Assembly: GCF_000472965.1 (NCBI RefSeq)
Contig: NZ_KI421483.1
Location: 148,702-212,701, forward strand
DNA length: 64,000 bases
Direction: 5' to 3'
From: Bradyrhizobium murdochi
Lineage (GTDB): Bacteria; Pseudomonadota; Alphaproteobacteria; Rhizobiales; Xanthobacteraceae
Below are positions 10,113-17,535 of the stretch, in pieces. Below the pieces are notes generated by a model that worked only from the letters and a program-made list of their open reading frames with translations, made no database searches and had not been told where the DNA came from. The first letter of the stretch is position 1; the number at the start of each line of letters is the position of its first letter. Made by a program: the position numbers and the translations under genes.

Positions 10113-10715
10113 TCAGGATTTGCTTGGTTCGTTGTATGCACAATAGTGCAGGTTTTGGATTGAGTCTAGCCGAAAGCGCCGGAACATGCATTTTGTTTCA
10201 TATTCGGCCAGCGACCGCAAAGGCGATCGAATCGGCCTTAGCGAGCTGCGGCTGCGCCAGCTTGGCTTTGATGAGGCCGCCAGGGCGGCAACCGGAAAGC
10301 TGTCGGCAAAGCCGGCGCCGCCGACATTGCGCATGCCGAGCGCCTTGAGTTCGCCGAGCGCTTCACCGAATAGCCGGACCGCGACGTGCGGCTTTTGCAT
10401 GCGCAGCCGCAGATTGGCGGTCGTTACCAGGATGCAGGCGCGCAGCAAAATCCGCTCGCGACCGCCCTGCGGCGCCGCCGCCCATACCGCTTCCAGGATC
10501 TCCTGTGATTCCCAGAAATAGCCGTGGTCGTTGAGCGCCATGCCGTAGCGCAGCGCCGGATGGCGCGCCGGCACGTAGCCCTGGAAGCGTGCCGGCACCA
10601 GCGCTGCGATCTGTGCCAGCGTTTCGTAATCGGCGGCGGCTTCCTTGGACTGGCCGGGCACATAAGCCCATCGCGGCAGCGGCAGATGACCGATGCCTGA
10701 GGACGGCGCAGTCAT
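10113..10715 (-). CDS. DUF309-like protein of the box cluster, probable 3' frameshift
   Basis: Reads as 200 aa. The helical DUF309-type core (about residues 45-135) includes HPALRYGMALNDHGYFWESQ and ILLRACILVTTANLRLRMQK. After ADSFPVAALAA the frame becomes an Arg/Ser-rich tail (KPSWRSRSSLRPIRSPLRS). One extra base near 10,273 would restore LIKAKLAQPQLAKADSIAFAV and a stop at 10,198-10,200, a far more natural end. So either a 1-nt deletion has replaced the last 30 or so residues or there is a sequencing error. The gene lies between the hydrolase and boxC on the same strand. Its biochemical role is unknown. Confidence 0.75.
   Translation of the reverse strand: MTAPSSGIGHLPLPRWAYVPGQSKEAAADYETLAQIAALVPARFQGYVPARHPALRYGMALNDHGYFWESQEILEAVWAAAPQGGRERILLRACILVTTANLRLRMQKPHVAVRLFGEALGELKALGMRNVGGAGFADSFPVAALAASSKPSWRSRSSLRPIRSPLRSLAEYETKCMFRRFRLDSIQNLHYCAYNEPSKS
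10137..10150. promoter_or_regulatory. Candidate BoxR/BzdR-type operator upstream of boxC
   Basis: The sequence TGCACAATAGTGCA (read on the plus strand) is TGCA-N6-TGCA, 46-59 nt upstream of the boxC ATG. TGCA repeats with a 6-nt spacer are what I recall as the core of operators for the BzdR/BoxR family, and a BoxR-type gene lies in the same cluster. It overlaps the frameshifted tail of the preceding gene. Binding itself is inference. Confidence 0.5.
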
Positions 10716-10751
10716 CGCAACAGCGCCTCGGCAAGCGCAAGAGAAAATGCG

Positions 10752-11570
10752 TTAAGCGGCCCGTCCCTGCGAGCCGCTACCTGTGTGCAACACCGCCTTT
10801 GCGAAATCCGAAATCGCATCGAGCGTCGCCTCCGGCGCTTCGCGATGCGGCTGATGTCCCGCGCCCAGAATCACAGTCACATCGACCGGACAATAGCATT
10901 CTTCCCGAGCGATCTCGACCTGGCGCATGGTCCCATACTGATCGTCCACACCTTGCAGGATCGCGATCGGCACGCGGATATAGGCGAGGTATTCCGAAAT
11001 ATCCCAGTTGCGGAAATTAGGATCGAGCCATGCGCCGTTCCAGCCATAGAAGGCGTTGTCGACGTCCTTGTGCCAGCGTGAAAGCTTGCCCTTCAGGTTC
11101 GTGGTCTCGTAGGCGGTCCGGATATTCGCAATCGACGCCACCGAAATATCCTCGACGATGAAATGCGGGGCGATCAGCGCGAGGCCCTGCACGCGGTGAT
11201 CCTGATGCGAGCCCGTATAGATCGACGCGATCGAGGCGCCATCTGAATGGCCGAGCAGCAGGCCACGGCGAAAGCCGATCTTGTCGAGCAGTTTTGGCAA
11301 CACGTCGAGCGCCTCGACGTGCATGTAGTCGAGCGGCCGCGGCAGCTTTACCGGCGTCGATGCGCCATAGCCCGCGCGCGAATAGACGAACACGCTCGCG
11401 CCGGTCGCGGCCTGCAGCTTATCCGGAAAGTCGCCCCACAGGCCGGTCGAGCCGAGCCCCTCATGCAGCATTACGATAACAGGCGCGTGCTCGGGCGACG
11501 GACCGATCATGCGGTATTCGAGATGGGAGGCGCCGACCGTGAGGAAGCCTGATGGGGTTAGGGTTGTCAT
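10752..11570 (-). CDS. Alpha/beta hydrolase of the box cluster
   Basis: A 272-aa alpha/beta hydrolase. The nucleophile elbow is GHSDG (in LLLGHSDGASIAS, about residue 113), the oxyanion region is MLHEGLGSTGLW (about 35), a candidate acid lies in LQGVDDQYG, and the catalytic His is in GAGHQPHRE near the C-terminus. The ATG at 11,570 was chosen because upstream in-frame sequence is a translated palindromic repeat. It sits between the benzoate-CoA ligase and boxC genes. A hydrolase in this position could remove dead-end CoA or lactone intermediates, or release benzoate from an ester; the substrate is not readable. Confidence 0.85.
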   Translation of the reverse strand: MTTLTPSGFLTVGASHLEYRMIGPSPEHAPVIVMLHEGLGSTGLWGDFPDKLQAATGASVFVYSRAGYGASTPVKLPRPLDYMHVEALDVLPKLLDKIGFRRGLLLGHSDGASIASIYTGSHQDHRVQGLALIAPHFIVEDISVASIANIRTAYETTNLKGKLSRWHKDVDNAFYGWNGAWLDPNFRNWDISEYLAYIRVPIAILQGVDDQYGTMRQVEIAREECYCPVDVTVILGAGHQPHREAPEATLDAISDFAKAVLHTGSGSQGRAA

Positions 11571-11604
11571 TGTAACCGCTCCCCTCACAACACGGCGCGG
11601 TGAG

Positions 11605-11706
11605 CTCCCTCCCCCCTTGCGGGGGAGGGTTGGGGAGAGGGGTAAGCCACACACACCGCCGTTGCCGCCACCCCTCTCCCTAGCCCTCCCCCGCAAGGGG
11701 GGAGGG
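11605..11706. repeat. Palindromic element (CTCCCTCCCCCCTTGCGGGG family), copy 1
   Basis: The left arm CTCCCTCCCCCCTTGCGGGG pairs with CCCGCAAGGGGGGAGGG on the right, and GGGGAGAGGGGT pairs with ACCCCTCTCCC inside. It fills the gap between the ligase stop and the hydrolase start. A near-identical element lies at 45,939-46,043, also between genes of one operon. Confidence 0.85.
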
Positions 11707-11775
11707 AACGATCGAGTACGTGGCAACGACACGGTACTTCAACCGTCACGATTCGCTCTCTAATCAACGCACCCA

Positions 11776-13332
11776 TCATGCCTTCGCCGTCTCACCATCC
11801 CGCAGCTTGAACCGTTGAATCTTCCCCGTCGCCGTTTTCGGCAGGCTATCCACCACGTCGATCCAGCGCGGATATTTCCATGGCCCGATCTTCTGCTTGA
11901 CGTGTTCCTTCAACGCTTCATGCAGATCATCCGTCTTGGCGCCGGCGCGCAGCACGACGAAGGCTTTCGGCTTCAACAATCCTTCGGGATCGGCTTCGGG
12001 CACGACGGCGGCCTCGAGCACGGCCGGATGGGTGATCAGCGCGCTCTCGACCTCGAACGGCGAAACCCAGATGCCCGAAACCTTGAACATGTCGTCGCTT
12101 CGGCCGCAGAACGTATAACGGCCGTCTGCGTCGCGAGTGTATTTGTCCCCGGTGCGGGTCCAGTGGCCTTCGAAGGTCGCACGGCTCTTGGCGCGCTGAT
12201 TCCAATAGCCTTCGGCGGCTGAGGGCGCTTCCACCAATAGCTCTCCGACCTCGCCATCGGCCACGTCATCGCCCGCCTCGTTCACCAGCCGCACCTTGTA
12301 GCCGGGCACCGGACGGCCGGATGAGCCGTATTTGACGTCGCCCGGCGCGTTCGAGAGGAAGATGTGCAACAGCTCGGTCGAGCCGACGCCGTCGAGAATG
12401 TCGACGCCGAAGCGCGCCTTCCAGGCATTGCCGACAGATTCGGGCAGCGCCTCGCCCGCGGACGTGCAGATGCGCAAGCGCGTGCCGGCGCGCTCGTTCT
12501 TCGTTGTTTCGTCATTGAGCATCGAAGCAAACAGCGTCGGCACGCCGTAGAAGATGGTCGGGTTGTACTTGTTCAGCAACTCGAACATGCGTGCTGGCGT
12601 CGGCCGGTCGGCATTGAGCACGGTGCTGGCGCCGACCGACATCGGGAATGTAAGCGCATTGCCGAGCCCGTAGGCGAAGAACAGCTTTGCCGCGGAAAGG
12701 CAGACGTCGTCTTCCCTGATGCCGAGGACCTGCTTCGCATAGGTTTCCGCCGTGGCCTGCAGGTTGGAATGCAGATGCCGCACGCCCTTGGGCATGCCGG
12801 TCGAGCCTGACGAATAGAGCCAGAATGCCGGCTCCTCGGCATGGGTTTCCACGGTTGGGAAAGAATCGCCCTCCTTCGCCAACTCTTCGGAAAGCAGTTT
12901 ATGGCCGAACGAATTCTTGCCGGAGACCACGACACATTCGAGATCCGGCATGCGGCCGACAATGTCTTTCACCGTCGGGTACAGCGCCTCTGAGACGAAC
13001 AGCACCCGCGCGCGGCTGTCGGCCAGCACATAAGCATACTGTTCCGACGTCAGCAGCGTATTGAGCGGCACCGGCACGACGCCAGCGCGGATCGCGCCGA
13101 GGAACACCGCAGGAAAGTCCACGGTGTCGAGCATGATCATTGCCACGCGCTCTTCGCGGCGGACGCCGAGCCGGCGCAGCATGTTGGCAACGCGGCGAGT
13201 CTGCCGCTGCAGCTCGCCATAGGTGAGTTCGGTGACCGTGTCGGTGAAGGCGAGCTTGGCGCCGCGCCCCTCCTCGACATTGCGGTCGAGCAGCCAGGTC
13301 ACCGCATTGTACGAACCGGACGTGCCGCTCAC
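11776..13332 (-). CDS. bclA: Benzoate-CoA ligase
   Basis: Activates benzoate (or a close analogue) to its CoA thioester with ATP, the entry step of this pathway. The 518-aa protein is of the usual length. AMP-binding motifs are present: YSSGSTGMPKGVRH (about 172), the DGVGSTELLHIFLS block (about 315), GRSDDMFKVSGIWVSP (about 400) and the catalytic-lysine motif PKTATGKIQRFKLR at the end. The LNTLLTSEQYAYVLADSRAR stretch is typical of the benzoate/4-hydroxybenzoate ligase subgroup. It is the first gene of the minus-strand box run and diverges from boxR across 127 nt containing a perfect AT-rich palindrome. Confidence 0.92.
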   Translation of the reverse strand: MSGTSGSYNAVTWLLDRNVEEGRGAKLAFTDTVTELTYGELQRQTRRVANMLRRLGVRREERVAMIMLDTVDFPAVFLGAIRAGVVPVPLNTLLTSEQYAYVLADSRARVLFVSEALYPTVKDIVGRMPDLECVVVSGKNSFGHKLLSEELAKEGDSFPTVETHAEEPAFWLYSSGSTGMPKGVRHLHSNLQATAETYAKQVLGIREDDVCLSAAKLFFAYGLGNALTFPMSVGASTVLNADRPTPARMFELLNKYNPTIFYGVPTLFASMLNDETTKNERAGTRLRICTSAGEALPESVGNAWKARFGVDILDGVGSTELLHIFLSNAPGDVKYGSSGRPVPGYKVRLVNEAGDDVADGEVGELLVEAPSAAEGYWNQRAKSRATFEGHWTRTGDKYTRDADGRYTFCGRSDDMFKVSGIWVSPFEVESALITHPAVLEAAVVPEADPEGLLKPKAFVVLRAGAKTDDLHEALKEHVKQKIGPWKYPRWIDVVDSLPKTATGKIQRFKLRDGETAKA

Positions 13333-13356
13333 GACGCTTCTCCCCTGAGTTTTTAA

Positions 13357-13368
13357 GAATTATAATTC
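13357..13368. promoter_or_regulatory. Perfect 12-bp palindrome in the bclA-boxR divergent promoter
   Basis: GAATTATAATTC is a perfect dyad in an AT-rich patch of the 127-nt gap between divergent bclA and boxR, 25 nt from the bclA start codon. It contains TATAAT on the bclA strand, so it may overlap the -10 element. A TTGACA is found further upstream on that strand, but about 29 nt away, which is too far for a standard -35. The position suits an operator for BoxR acting on both genes; this is inference. Confidence 0.5.
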
Positions 13369-13459
13369 ATACAAAGACACCGGCTACGCTTGCTGTCAAT
13401 CCTCATCGGCATTATGTTTCCGAAATCCGTTCACCCCGACGCAATGCCGAACGAGGGAA

Positions 13460-14365
13460 ATGACCGAGGCCAGCGACCCCGAATCCGGCTTTCTCGAGCA
13501 GCTTGGCCAGCGTGTGCGCACCATGCGCGCCCTTCGCGGCATGTCGCGAAAAGTGCTCGCAAAAGTTTCTGGAATTTCGGAGCGCTATATCGCGCAGCTC
13601 GAAAGCGGCAAGGGCAACGTCTCGATCGTGCTGCTGCGACGCGTGTCGAACGCGATGGGCGCGCATCTCGAAGATCTCATTCCCTCGGCTGAGCCCGCGC
13701 CTGATTGGGCCGTGATCCGCGATCTCTTGCGCAAGGCAACGCCGGCGCAGATTGCGCAGGCCAAGGATGCGCTGGCCGGCGGCGGCCTATCGGCGCAGCG
13801 GCGGATTTCCTTCGCCGGCATCGCCCTGATCGGCCTGCGCGGCGCCGGCAAATCCACCCTCGGCAGGATGCTGGCGAAGAAGATCGGCTGGAAATTCGTC
13901 GAGCTCAACAAGGAGGTCGAGGCGCAGAACGGCTTGTCCGTCGCCGAGATCATCGCGCTCTACGGCCAGGAAGGTTTTAGGCGCATGGAGCAGGCGGCAC
14001 TGACGCAGTTGCTGGCGCGCAAGGAATTGATGGTGCTGGCGACCGGCGGCGGCATCGTCTCCGAGCCGTTGACCTTCGACCTGATCCTATCGTCGTTCTA
14101 CACCATCTGGCTCAAGGCCGAGCCGGAAGAGCACATGGCGCGCGTCCGCCGCCAGGGCGATTTGCGCCCGATGGCCGACGATCGCTCGGCAATGGCGGAA
14201 TTGCGCAACATCCTGGTCAGCCGCGAACCGCTCTATGCGCGGGCATCAGCCGTGGTCGACACCGCAGGCCTCTCCGTCGACGCGGCGGCGGCGCGGCTGA
14301 GCGACGCGGTCGCACCGGTGCTGCATGACAAGCACGCGTTCGGCCTGCGCAGCGCGGCATCCTGA
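13460..14365 (+). CDS. boxR: BoxR/BzdR-type transcriptional regulator (HTH-XRE + shikimate-kinase-like domain)
   Basis: A 301-aa fusion. Residues about 13-67 form an XRE-type helix-turn-helix (RTMRALRGMSRKVLAKVSGI, then SERYIAQLESGKGNVSIVLL). A linker leads to a shikimate-kinase-like domain (about 112-290) with Walker A GLRGAGKST and the LATGGGIVSE motif. In the known BzdR/BoxR family this degenerate kinase domain binds benzoyl-CoA and releases the repressor from DNA, and the pathway genes are derepressed. The divergent position next to the benzoate-CoA ligase gene fits this exactly. Candidate operators are the dyads at 13,357 and 10,137. Confidence 0.93.
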   Translation: MTEASDPESGFLEQLGQRVRTMRALRGMSRKVLAKVSGISERYIAQLESGKGNVSIVLLRRVSNAMGAHLEDLIPSAEPAPDWAVIRDLLRKATPAQIAQAKDALAGGGLSAQRRISFAGIALIGLRGAGKSTLGRMLAKKIGWKFVELNKEVEAQNGLSVAEIIALYGQEGFRRMEQAALTQLLARKELMVLATGGGIVSEPLTFDLILSSFYTIWLKAEPEEHMARVRRQGDLRPMADDRSAMAELRNILVSREPLYARASAVVDTAGLSVDAAAARLSDAVAPVLHDKHAFGLRSAAS

Positions 14366-14544
14366 TCGCTTCGACGAAAGCGCCATTCGTAAACGGCTGT
14401 TTCGGCCAAGCCGAAGGTACGCGCTCGACGGTTGCGTCCGACGGTAAGCGCGACCGTTAACCACCGCACAAGCTTCATGCGAGCGACGGCTGTAATACAC
14501 GCTGAAGGAGTGTTACTAAAGCGTTAATCGCATGGAGGACAATC

Positions 14545-14904
14545 ATGCTGGAGCGCCGTCAACACCAAAGAGCCCGCGTCTATTACGGCGGGATGGTCGC
14601 ATTCAACGCGCGCAATTCGACGCTTGCCTGTGTCGTGCGCAATTTCAGCGGGCGCGGGGCGAAGATCGAATTCAAGGAGTCGGCCACCATCCCCGACCGG
14701 ATCGATTTCGAAATCAAGCGCAGGGGCCTCTCGTGCCTGGCCCGCCTCGTCTGGCGCGACCACAACGCGGCCGGGCTGGCGTTTTCAGATGTAGAAGAGA
14801 CGGGCGACGTCATTCCGCTGGAATGGGCACGCAAGCTGCGCGCGACCGAACGGGCCAACCGGCGGCTGCAGTCGCGTCTCGATCAGCTTCTGTCCGAGCT
14901 TTAG
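14545..14904 (+). CDS. PilZ-domain protein
   Basis: A 119-aa single-domain PilZ protein. The c-di-GMP binding signature is visible as the arginine-rich start MLERRQHQRARV and the NFSGRGAKIEF block (the (D/N)xSxxG motif) about 25 residues later. It begins with a GGAGG-type site just upstream of the ATG (CATGGAGGACAATC). Small PilZ proteins act as c-di-GMP effectors on motility, exopolysaccharide or surface functions. No direct partner adjoins it; the next gene is a small membrane protein 11 nt downstream. Confidence 0.88.
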   Translation: MLERRQHQRARVYYGGMVAFNARNSTLACVVRNFSGRGAKIEFKESATIPDRIDFEIKRRGLSCLARLVWRDHNAAGLAFSDVEETGDVIPLEWARKLRATERANRRLQSRLDQLLSEL

Positions 14905-14915
14905 AACGCGATCTC

Positions 14916-15137
14916 ATGAGCAGCGTTGAAGACGAAGACGACGCCATCCTTGCCGTCGCCCGGGCACCGAAGGTGCGGCGACGCCGCCTGCGCACGATCC
15001 TTCTGGCGGTGTTCACCGCGCAATACACGCTCGTCGCCATGGCCGTCAGCCTCTCGGTTGCGGCCATCTTGCACTATGTGGTGACGCCGAAGGTCGTCGC
15101 CCAGTTCGAGGCGATCGCCGCGGCGTTCAAGCATTAA
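14916..15137 (+). CDS. Small single-pass membrane protein
   Basis: A 73-aa protein with an acidic N-terminus (MSSVEDEDDA), a basic cluster KVRRRRLRT, one or two hydrophobic segments (about 28-56) and a short C-terminal tail. The positive-inside arrangement predicts a cytoplasmic N-terminus. It begins 11 nt after the PilZ gene and may be translated with it. No family was recognised. Confidence 0.6.
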   Translation: MSSVEDEDDAILAVARAPKVRRRRLRTILLAVFTAQYTLVAMAVSLSVAAILHYVVTPKVVAQFEAIAAAFKH

Positions 15138-15179
15138 GCGGACGATCGCGTGCAGTTCGCGAGAGCTAATACCGTGCGG

Positions 15180-15971
15180 TCACACCAGCAGCGACTTCAC
15201 CGACGCCGCCGCCTTGCGCAGGCGCGGCAGAAATTTCTCGACCATCTCTTCCGCGGACACGCGGTCGACATGCGCGCCCATGTTGATGGCGGCGATGATC
15301 GCGCCGTCGTAGCGGCGGACCGGCACCGAGACCGAACGGAAACCCGGCTCGGCTTCGCGATCGACCAGCGAATAGCCTTGCGCGCGATCGGCGACGATCG
15401 TCTTCAGGAGCCGCTTCTTGTCGGTGATGGTGAACGGTGTCAGCGGCGCAAGCTCCATCCGGTCGAGCGCGGCGGCCACTTCGTCATCGGCCAGCCGCGA
15501 CAGCAGGACACGGCCGACCGAGGTGCAAAACGCCGGCAGCCGGTAGCCGATATCGATGCCTGACGAGAAAATTCGCGTCGGGCTGGCGCGCGCGATGAAG
15601 ACGACGTCGTTGCCGTCGAGGATCGCCATCGACGAGATCTCCTGCGCCTCAGCCGACAATCGATCAAGCGCCGGCTGCAGCACCGAGACAACATGGTTGG
15701 AGGCGAGATAGCTTGACGCCAGCACCAGCACGCGCGGCGTCAGGCGGAACAGCTTCCCGTCGGTGGCGACAAAGCCGGCGCGTTCGAGCGTGAAAAGAAT
15801 GCGCCGCGCGGTGGCGCGCGGCAGCTCAGCCGCCTTGGCGAGATCGCTCAGCGTCATCGGCTGCCGGCTGCCGCCAAATATTTCGAGCACGCGCAGGCCG
15901 CGATCGAGGCTTTCGATGAAATCGGTCGCGCCGCGGTTGTCAGCGTCCGCCGCGCGCTTAAGCTTGGGCAT
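15180..15971 (-). CDS. IclR-family transcriptional regulator
   Basis: A 263-aa regulator. The winged HTH lies at about residues 14-75 (SLDRGLRVLEIFG, LSDLAKAAELPRATARRILF) and an IclR effector domain follows (about 80-255; AFCTSVGRVLLS, GYSLVDREAEPGFRSVSVPV). The ATG at 15,971 is preceded by GGAGGCGGCA at ideal distance and is preferred to an ATG four codons upstream. It diverges from the Rieske oxygenase gene with about 97 nt between starts, so it most likely controls the oxygenase and glutamine-synthetase-like pair. The PcaR/PobR subgroup of IclR proteins binds aromatic acids; the effector here is unknown. Confidence 0.87.
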   Translation of the reverse strand: MPKLKRAADADNRGATDFIESLDRGLRVLEIFGGSRQPMTLSDLAKAAELPRATARRILFTLERAGFVATDGKLFRLTPRVLVLASSYLASNHVVSVLQPALDRLSAEAQEISSMAILDGNDVVFIARASPTRIFSSGIDIGYRLPAFCTSVGRVLLSRLADDEVAAALDRMELAPLTPFTITDKKRLLKTIVADRAQGYSLVDREAEPGFRSVSVPVRRYDGAIIAAINMGAHVDRVSAEEMVEKFLPRLRKAAASVKSLLV

Positions 15972-16068
15972 TGCCGCCTCCATAATCCGCTTGCCTCACG
16001 CCAAGCTTACGTTAAAATCGCACAAAAGTTCAATAGGCGAACAAATCCAGCTAGCGGAGATCCTCGCC

Positions 16069-17427
16069 ATGATGAGCCAGGAAGCGAACGACCTGATCAC
16101 CCGCACCGGCCGCAAGGACCCGTGCGGCAAGCTGATGCGGATGTACTGGCAGCCGGCGGCGCTGGTCGACGAGCTGCAGGGATCGAAGCCGGTTCGCCCG
16201 GTCAAACTGCTCGGCGAAAACCTCGTGCTGTTTCGCGACGAGCAAGGCCGCTACGGTCTGATCGATCGCCATTGCGCGCATCGCGGCGCCGACCTCGCGT
16301 TCGGACGGCTGGAGAATGGCGGGCTACGCTGCGCCTTCCACGGCTGGCTGTTCGATGTCTCCGGCCAATGCCTGGAGACGCCGGCCGAGCCGAAGGACTC
16401 AAAGCTCTGCCAGGGCATCAAGCAGCGCTCCTACCCCGTGGTCGAGAAGAGCGGCATCCTCTGGGCCTATCTCGGCGAAGGCGAACCGCCGGCATTTCCG
16501 GAGATCGACTGTTTTGTGGCGCCCGACAGCCATACCTTTGCGTTCAAGGGTCACATCAACTGCAACTGGCTGCAGGCGCTGGAAGTCGGCATCGATCCGG
16601 CGCACGCCTCCTTCCTGCACCGCTTCTTCGAGGACGAAGATACTTCCACCGCCTACGGCAAGCAGTTCCGCGGCGCGTCCGCCGGCAGCGACATGCCGAT
16701 GACGAAGATTTTGCGCGAATACGAGAACCCGATCATCAATGTCGAACATACCGAATATGGCCTGCGCCTGATCGCGCTGCGCGAGCTCGACGAAGAACGC
16801 ACCCATGTGCGCGTCACCAACCAGCTTTTCCCGCACGGCTTCGTCATCCCGATGAGCACGGAGATGACGATCACGCAGTGGCACGTGCCGATCGATGACG
16901 AGAACTGTTACTGGTACGCGATCTTCACCTCTTACACGGCGCCGGTCGACAAGAAGAAGATGCGCGACCAGCGCCTCGAACTGTACGAGTTGCCGGACTA
17001 CAAGTCGCGCAAGAACAAGAGCAACGATTACGGCTTCGATCCGCACGAACAGGCGACCGCGACCTATACCGGCATGGGGACCGACATCAACGTCCACGAT
17101 CAGTGGGCGGTGGAGTCGATGGGCCCGATCCAGGACCGCACCAACGAGCATTTGGGACAATCGGACAAGGCGATCGTGCAGTATCGCCGCCTGCTGCGGC
17201 AGGAGATCGAGAAGGCGGTCGGCGGCGAGAAGCCGATGCTGTTCCTCGACGCGGCGCATGCGCGCTCGATCCAGGGCCCTGCCACGATGGACGGCATCGG
17301 GCCCACGCAGGGCTGGGAAATCTACTGGATGGAAATCGACGTCAAGCGCCGCCGGGGCGCGCCTTGGGCGGCGCCGGTGCCGACCGAGATTGCCGGCAAG
17401 GTACCCCACCTAACGGCGGCGGAGTGA
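16069..17427 (+). CDS. Rieske non-heme iron oxygenase, phthalate-4,5-dioxygenase-like alpha subunit
   Basis: A 452-aa oxygenase. The Rieske [2Fe-2S] ligands are Cys69, His71, Cys88 and His91 (CAHRGADLAFG and CAFHGW). The mononuclear iron site follows as E172-x3-D176-x2-H179-x4-H184 (LEVGIDPAHASFLH). This belongs to the single-subunit (alpha-only) phthalate dioxygenase/vanillate demethylase branch, so no beta subunit is expected. A reductase is needed and is not adjacent. The ATG at 16,069 follows GCGGAGA. The gene is followed by a glutamine-synthetase-like gene, a pairing reminiscent of aniline dioxygenase loci. The substrate is not determined. Confidence 0.88.
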   Translation: MMSQEANDLITRTGRKDPCGKLMRMYWQPAALVDELQGSKPVRPVKLLGENLVLFRDEQGRYGLIDRHCAHRGADLAFGRLENGGLRCAFHGWLFDVSGQCLETPAEPKDSKLCQGIKQRSYPVVEKSGILWAYLGEGEPPAFPEIDCFVAPDSHTFAFKGHINCNWLQALEVGIDPAHASFLHRFFEDEDTSTAYGKQFRGASAGSDMPMTKILREYENPIINVEHTEYGLRLIALRELDEERTHVRVTNQLFPHGFVIPMSTEMTITQWHVPIDDENCYWYAIFTSYTAPVDKKKMRDQRLELYELPDYKSRKNKSNDYGFDPHEQATATYTGMGTDINVHDQWAVESMGPIQDRTNEHLGQSDKAIVQYRRLLRQEIEKAVGGEKPMLFLDAAHARSIQGPATMDGIGPTQGWEIYWMEIDVKRRRGAPWAAPVPTEIAGKVPHLTAAE

Positions 17428-17434
17428 TTTAGCA

Positions 17435-17518
17435 CCGTCATTCCGGGGCGGCTCGCAGAGCCGAACCCGGGATCTCGAGATTCCGGGTTCGATGCTGCGC
17501 ATCGCCCCGGAATGACGG
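17435..17518. repeat. REP-like palindrome (CCGTCATTCCGGGGCG family), copy 1
   Basis: The arms CCGTCATTCCGGGGCG and CGCCCCGGAATGACGG pair perfectly, and an inner pair (GAACCCGGGATCT / AGATTCCGGGTTC, one mismatch) surrounds a central TCTCGAGA. It lies between the Rieske and the glutamine-synthetase-like genes. A related element follows the next gene at 18,992. Confidence 0.9.
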
Positions 17519-17535
17519 AAGATGGGGGATAGACG

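Noticed and set aside
11571..11732. Longer N-terminus for the alpha/beta hydrolase
   Set aside because: The extra codons translate a palindromic intergenic repeat, and family similarity starts at the chosen ATG.
13381..13405. A TTGACA box as the -35 of bclA
   Set aside because: It lies about 29 nt from the TATAAT inside the palindrome, too far for a standard sigma-70 promoter.
15763..16068. Longer N-terminus for the Rieske protein
   Set aside because: The upstream codons overlap the divergent IclR gene, and GCGGAGA precedes the chosen ATG.
16399..17409. A 336-codon minus-strand frame opposite the Rieske gene
   Set aside because: It has Arg/Asp/Val-biased composition and no motif, and the opposite strand carries intact Rieske and iron-site ligands.
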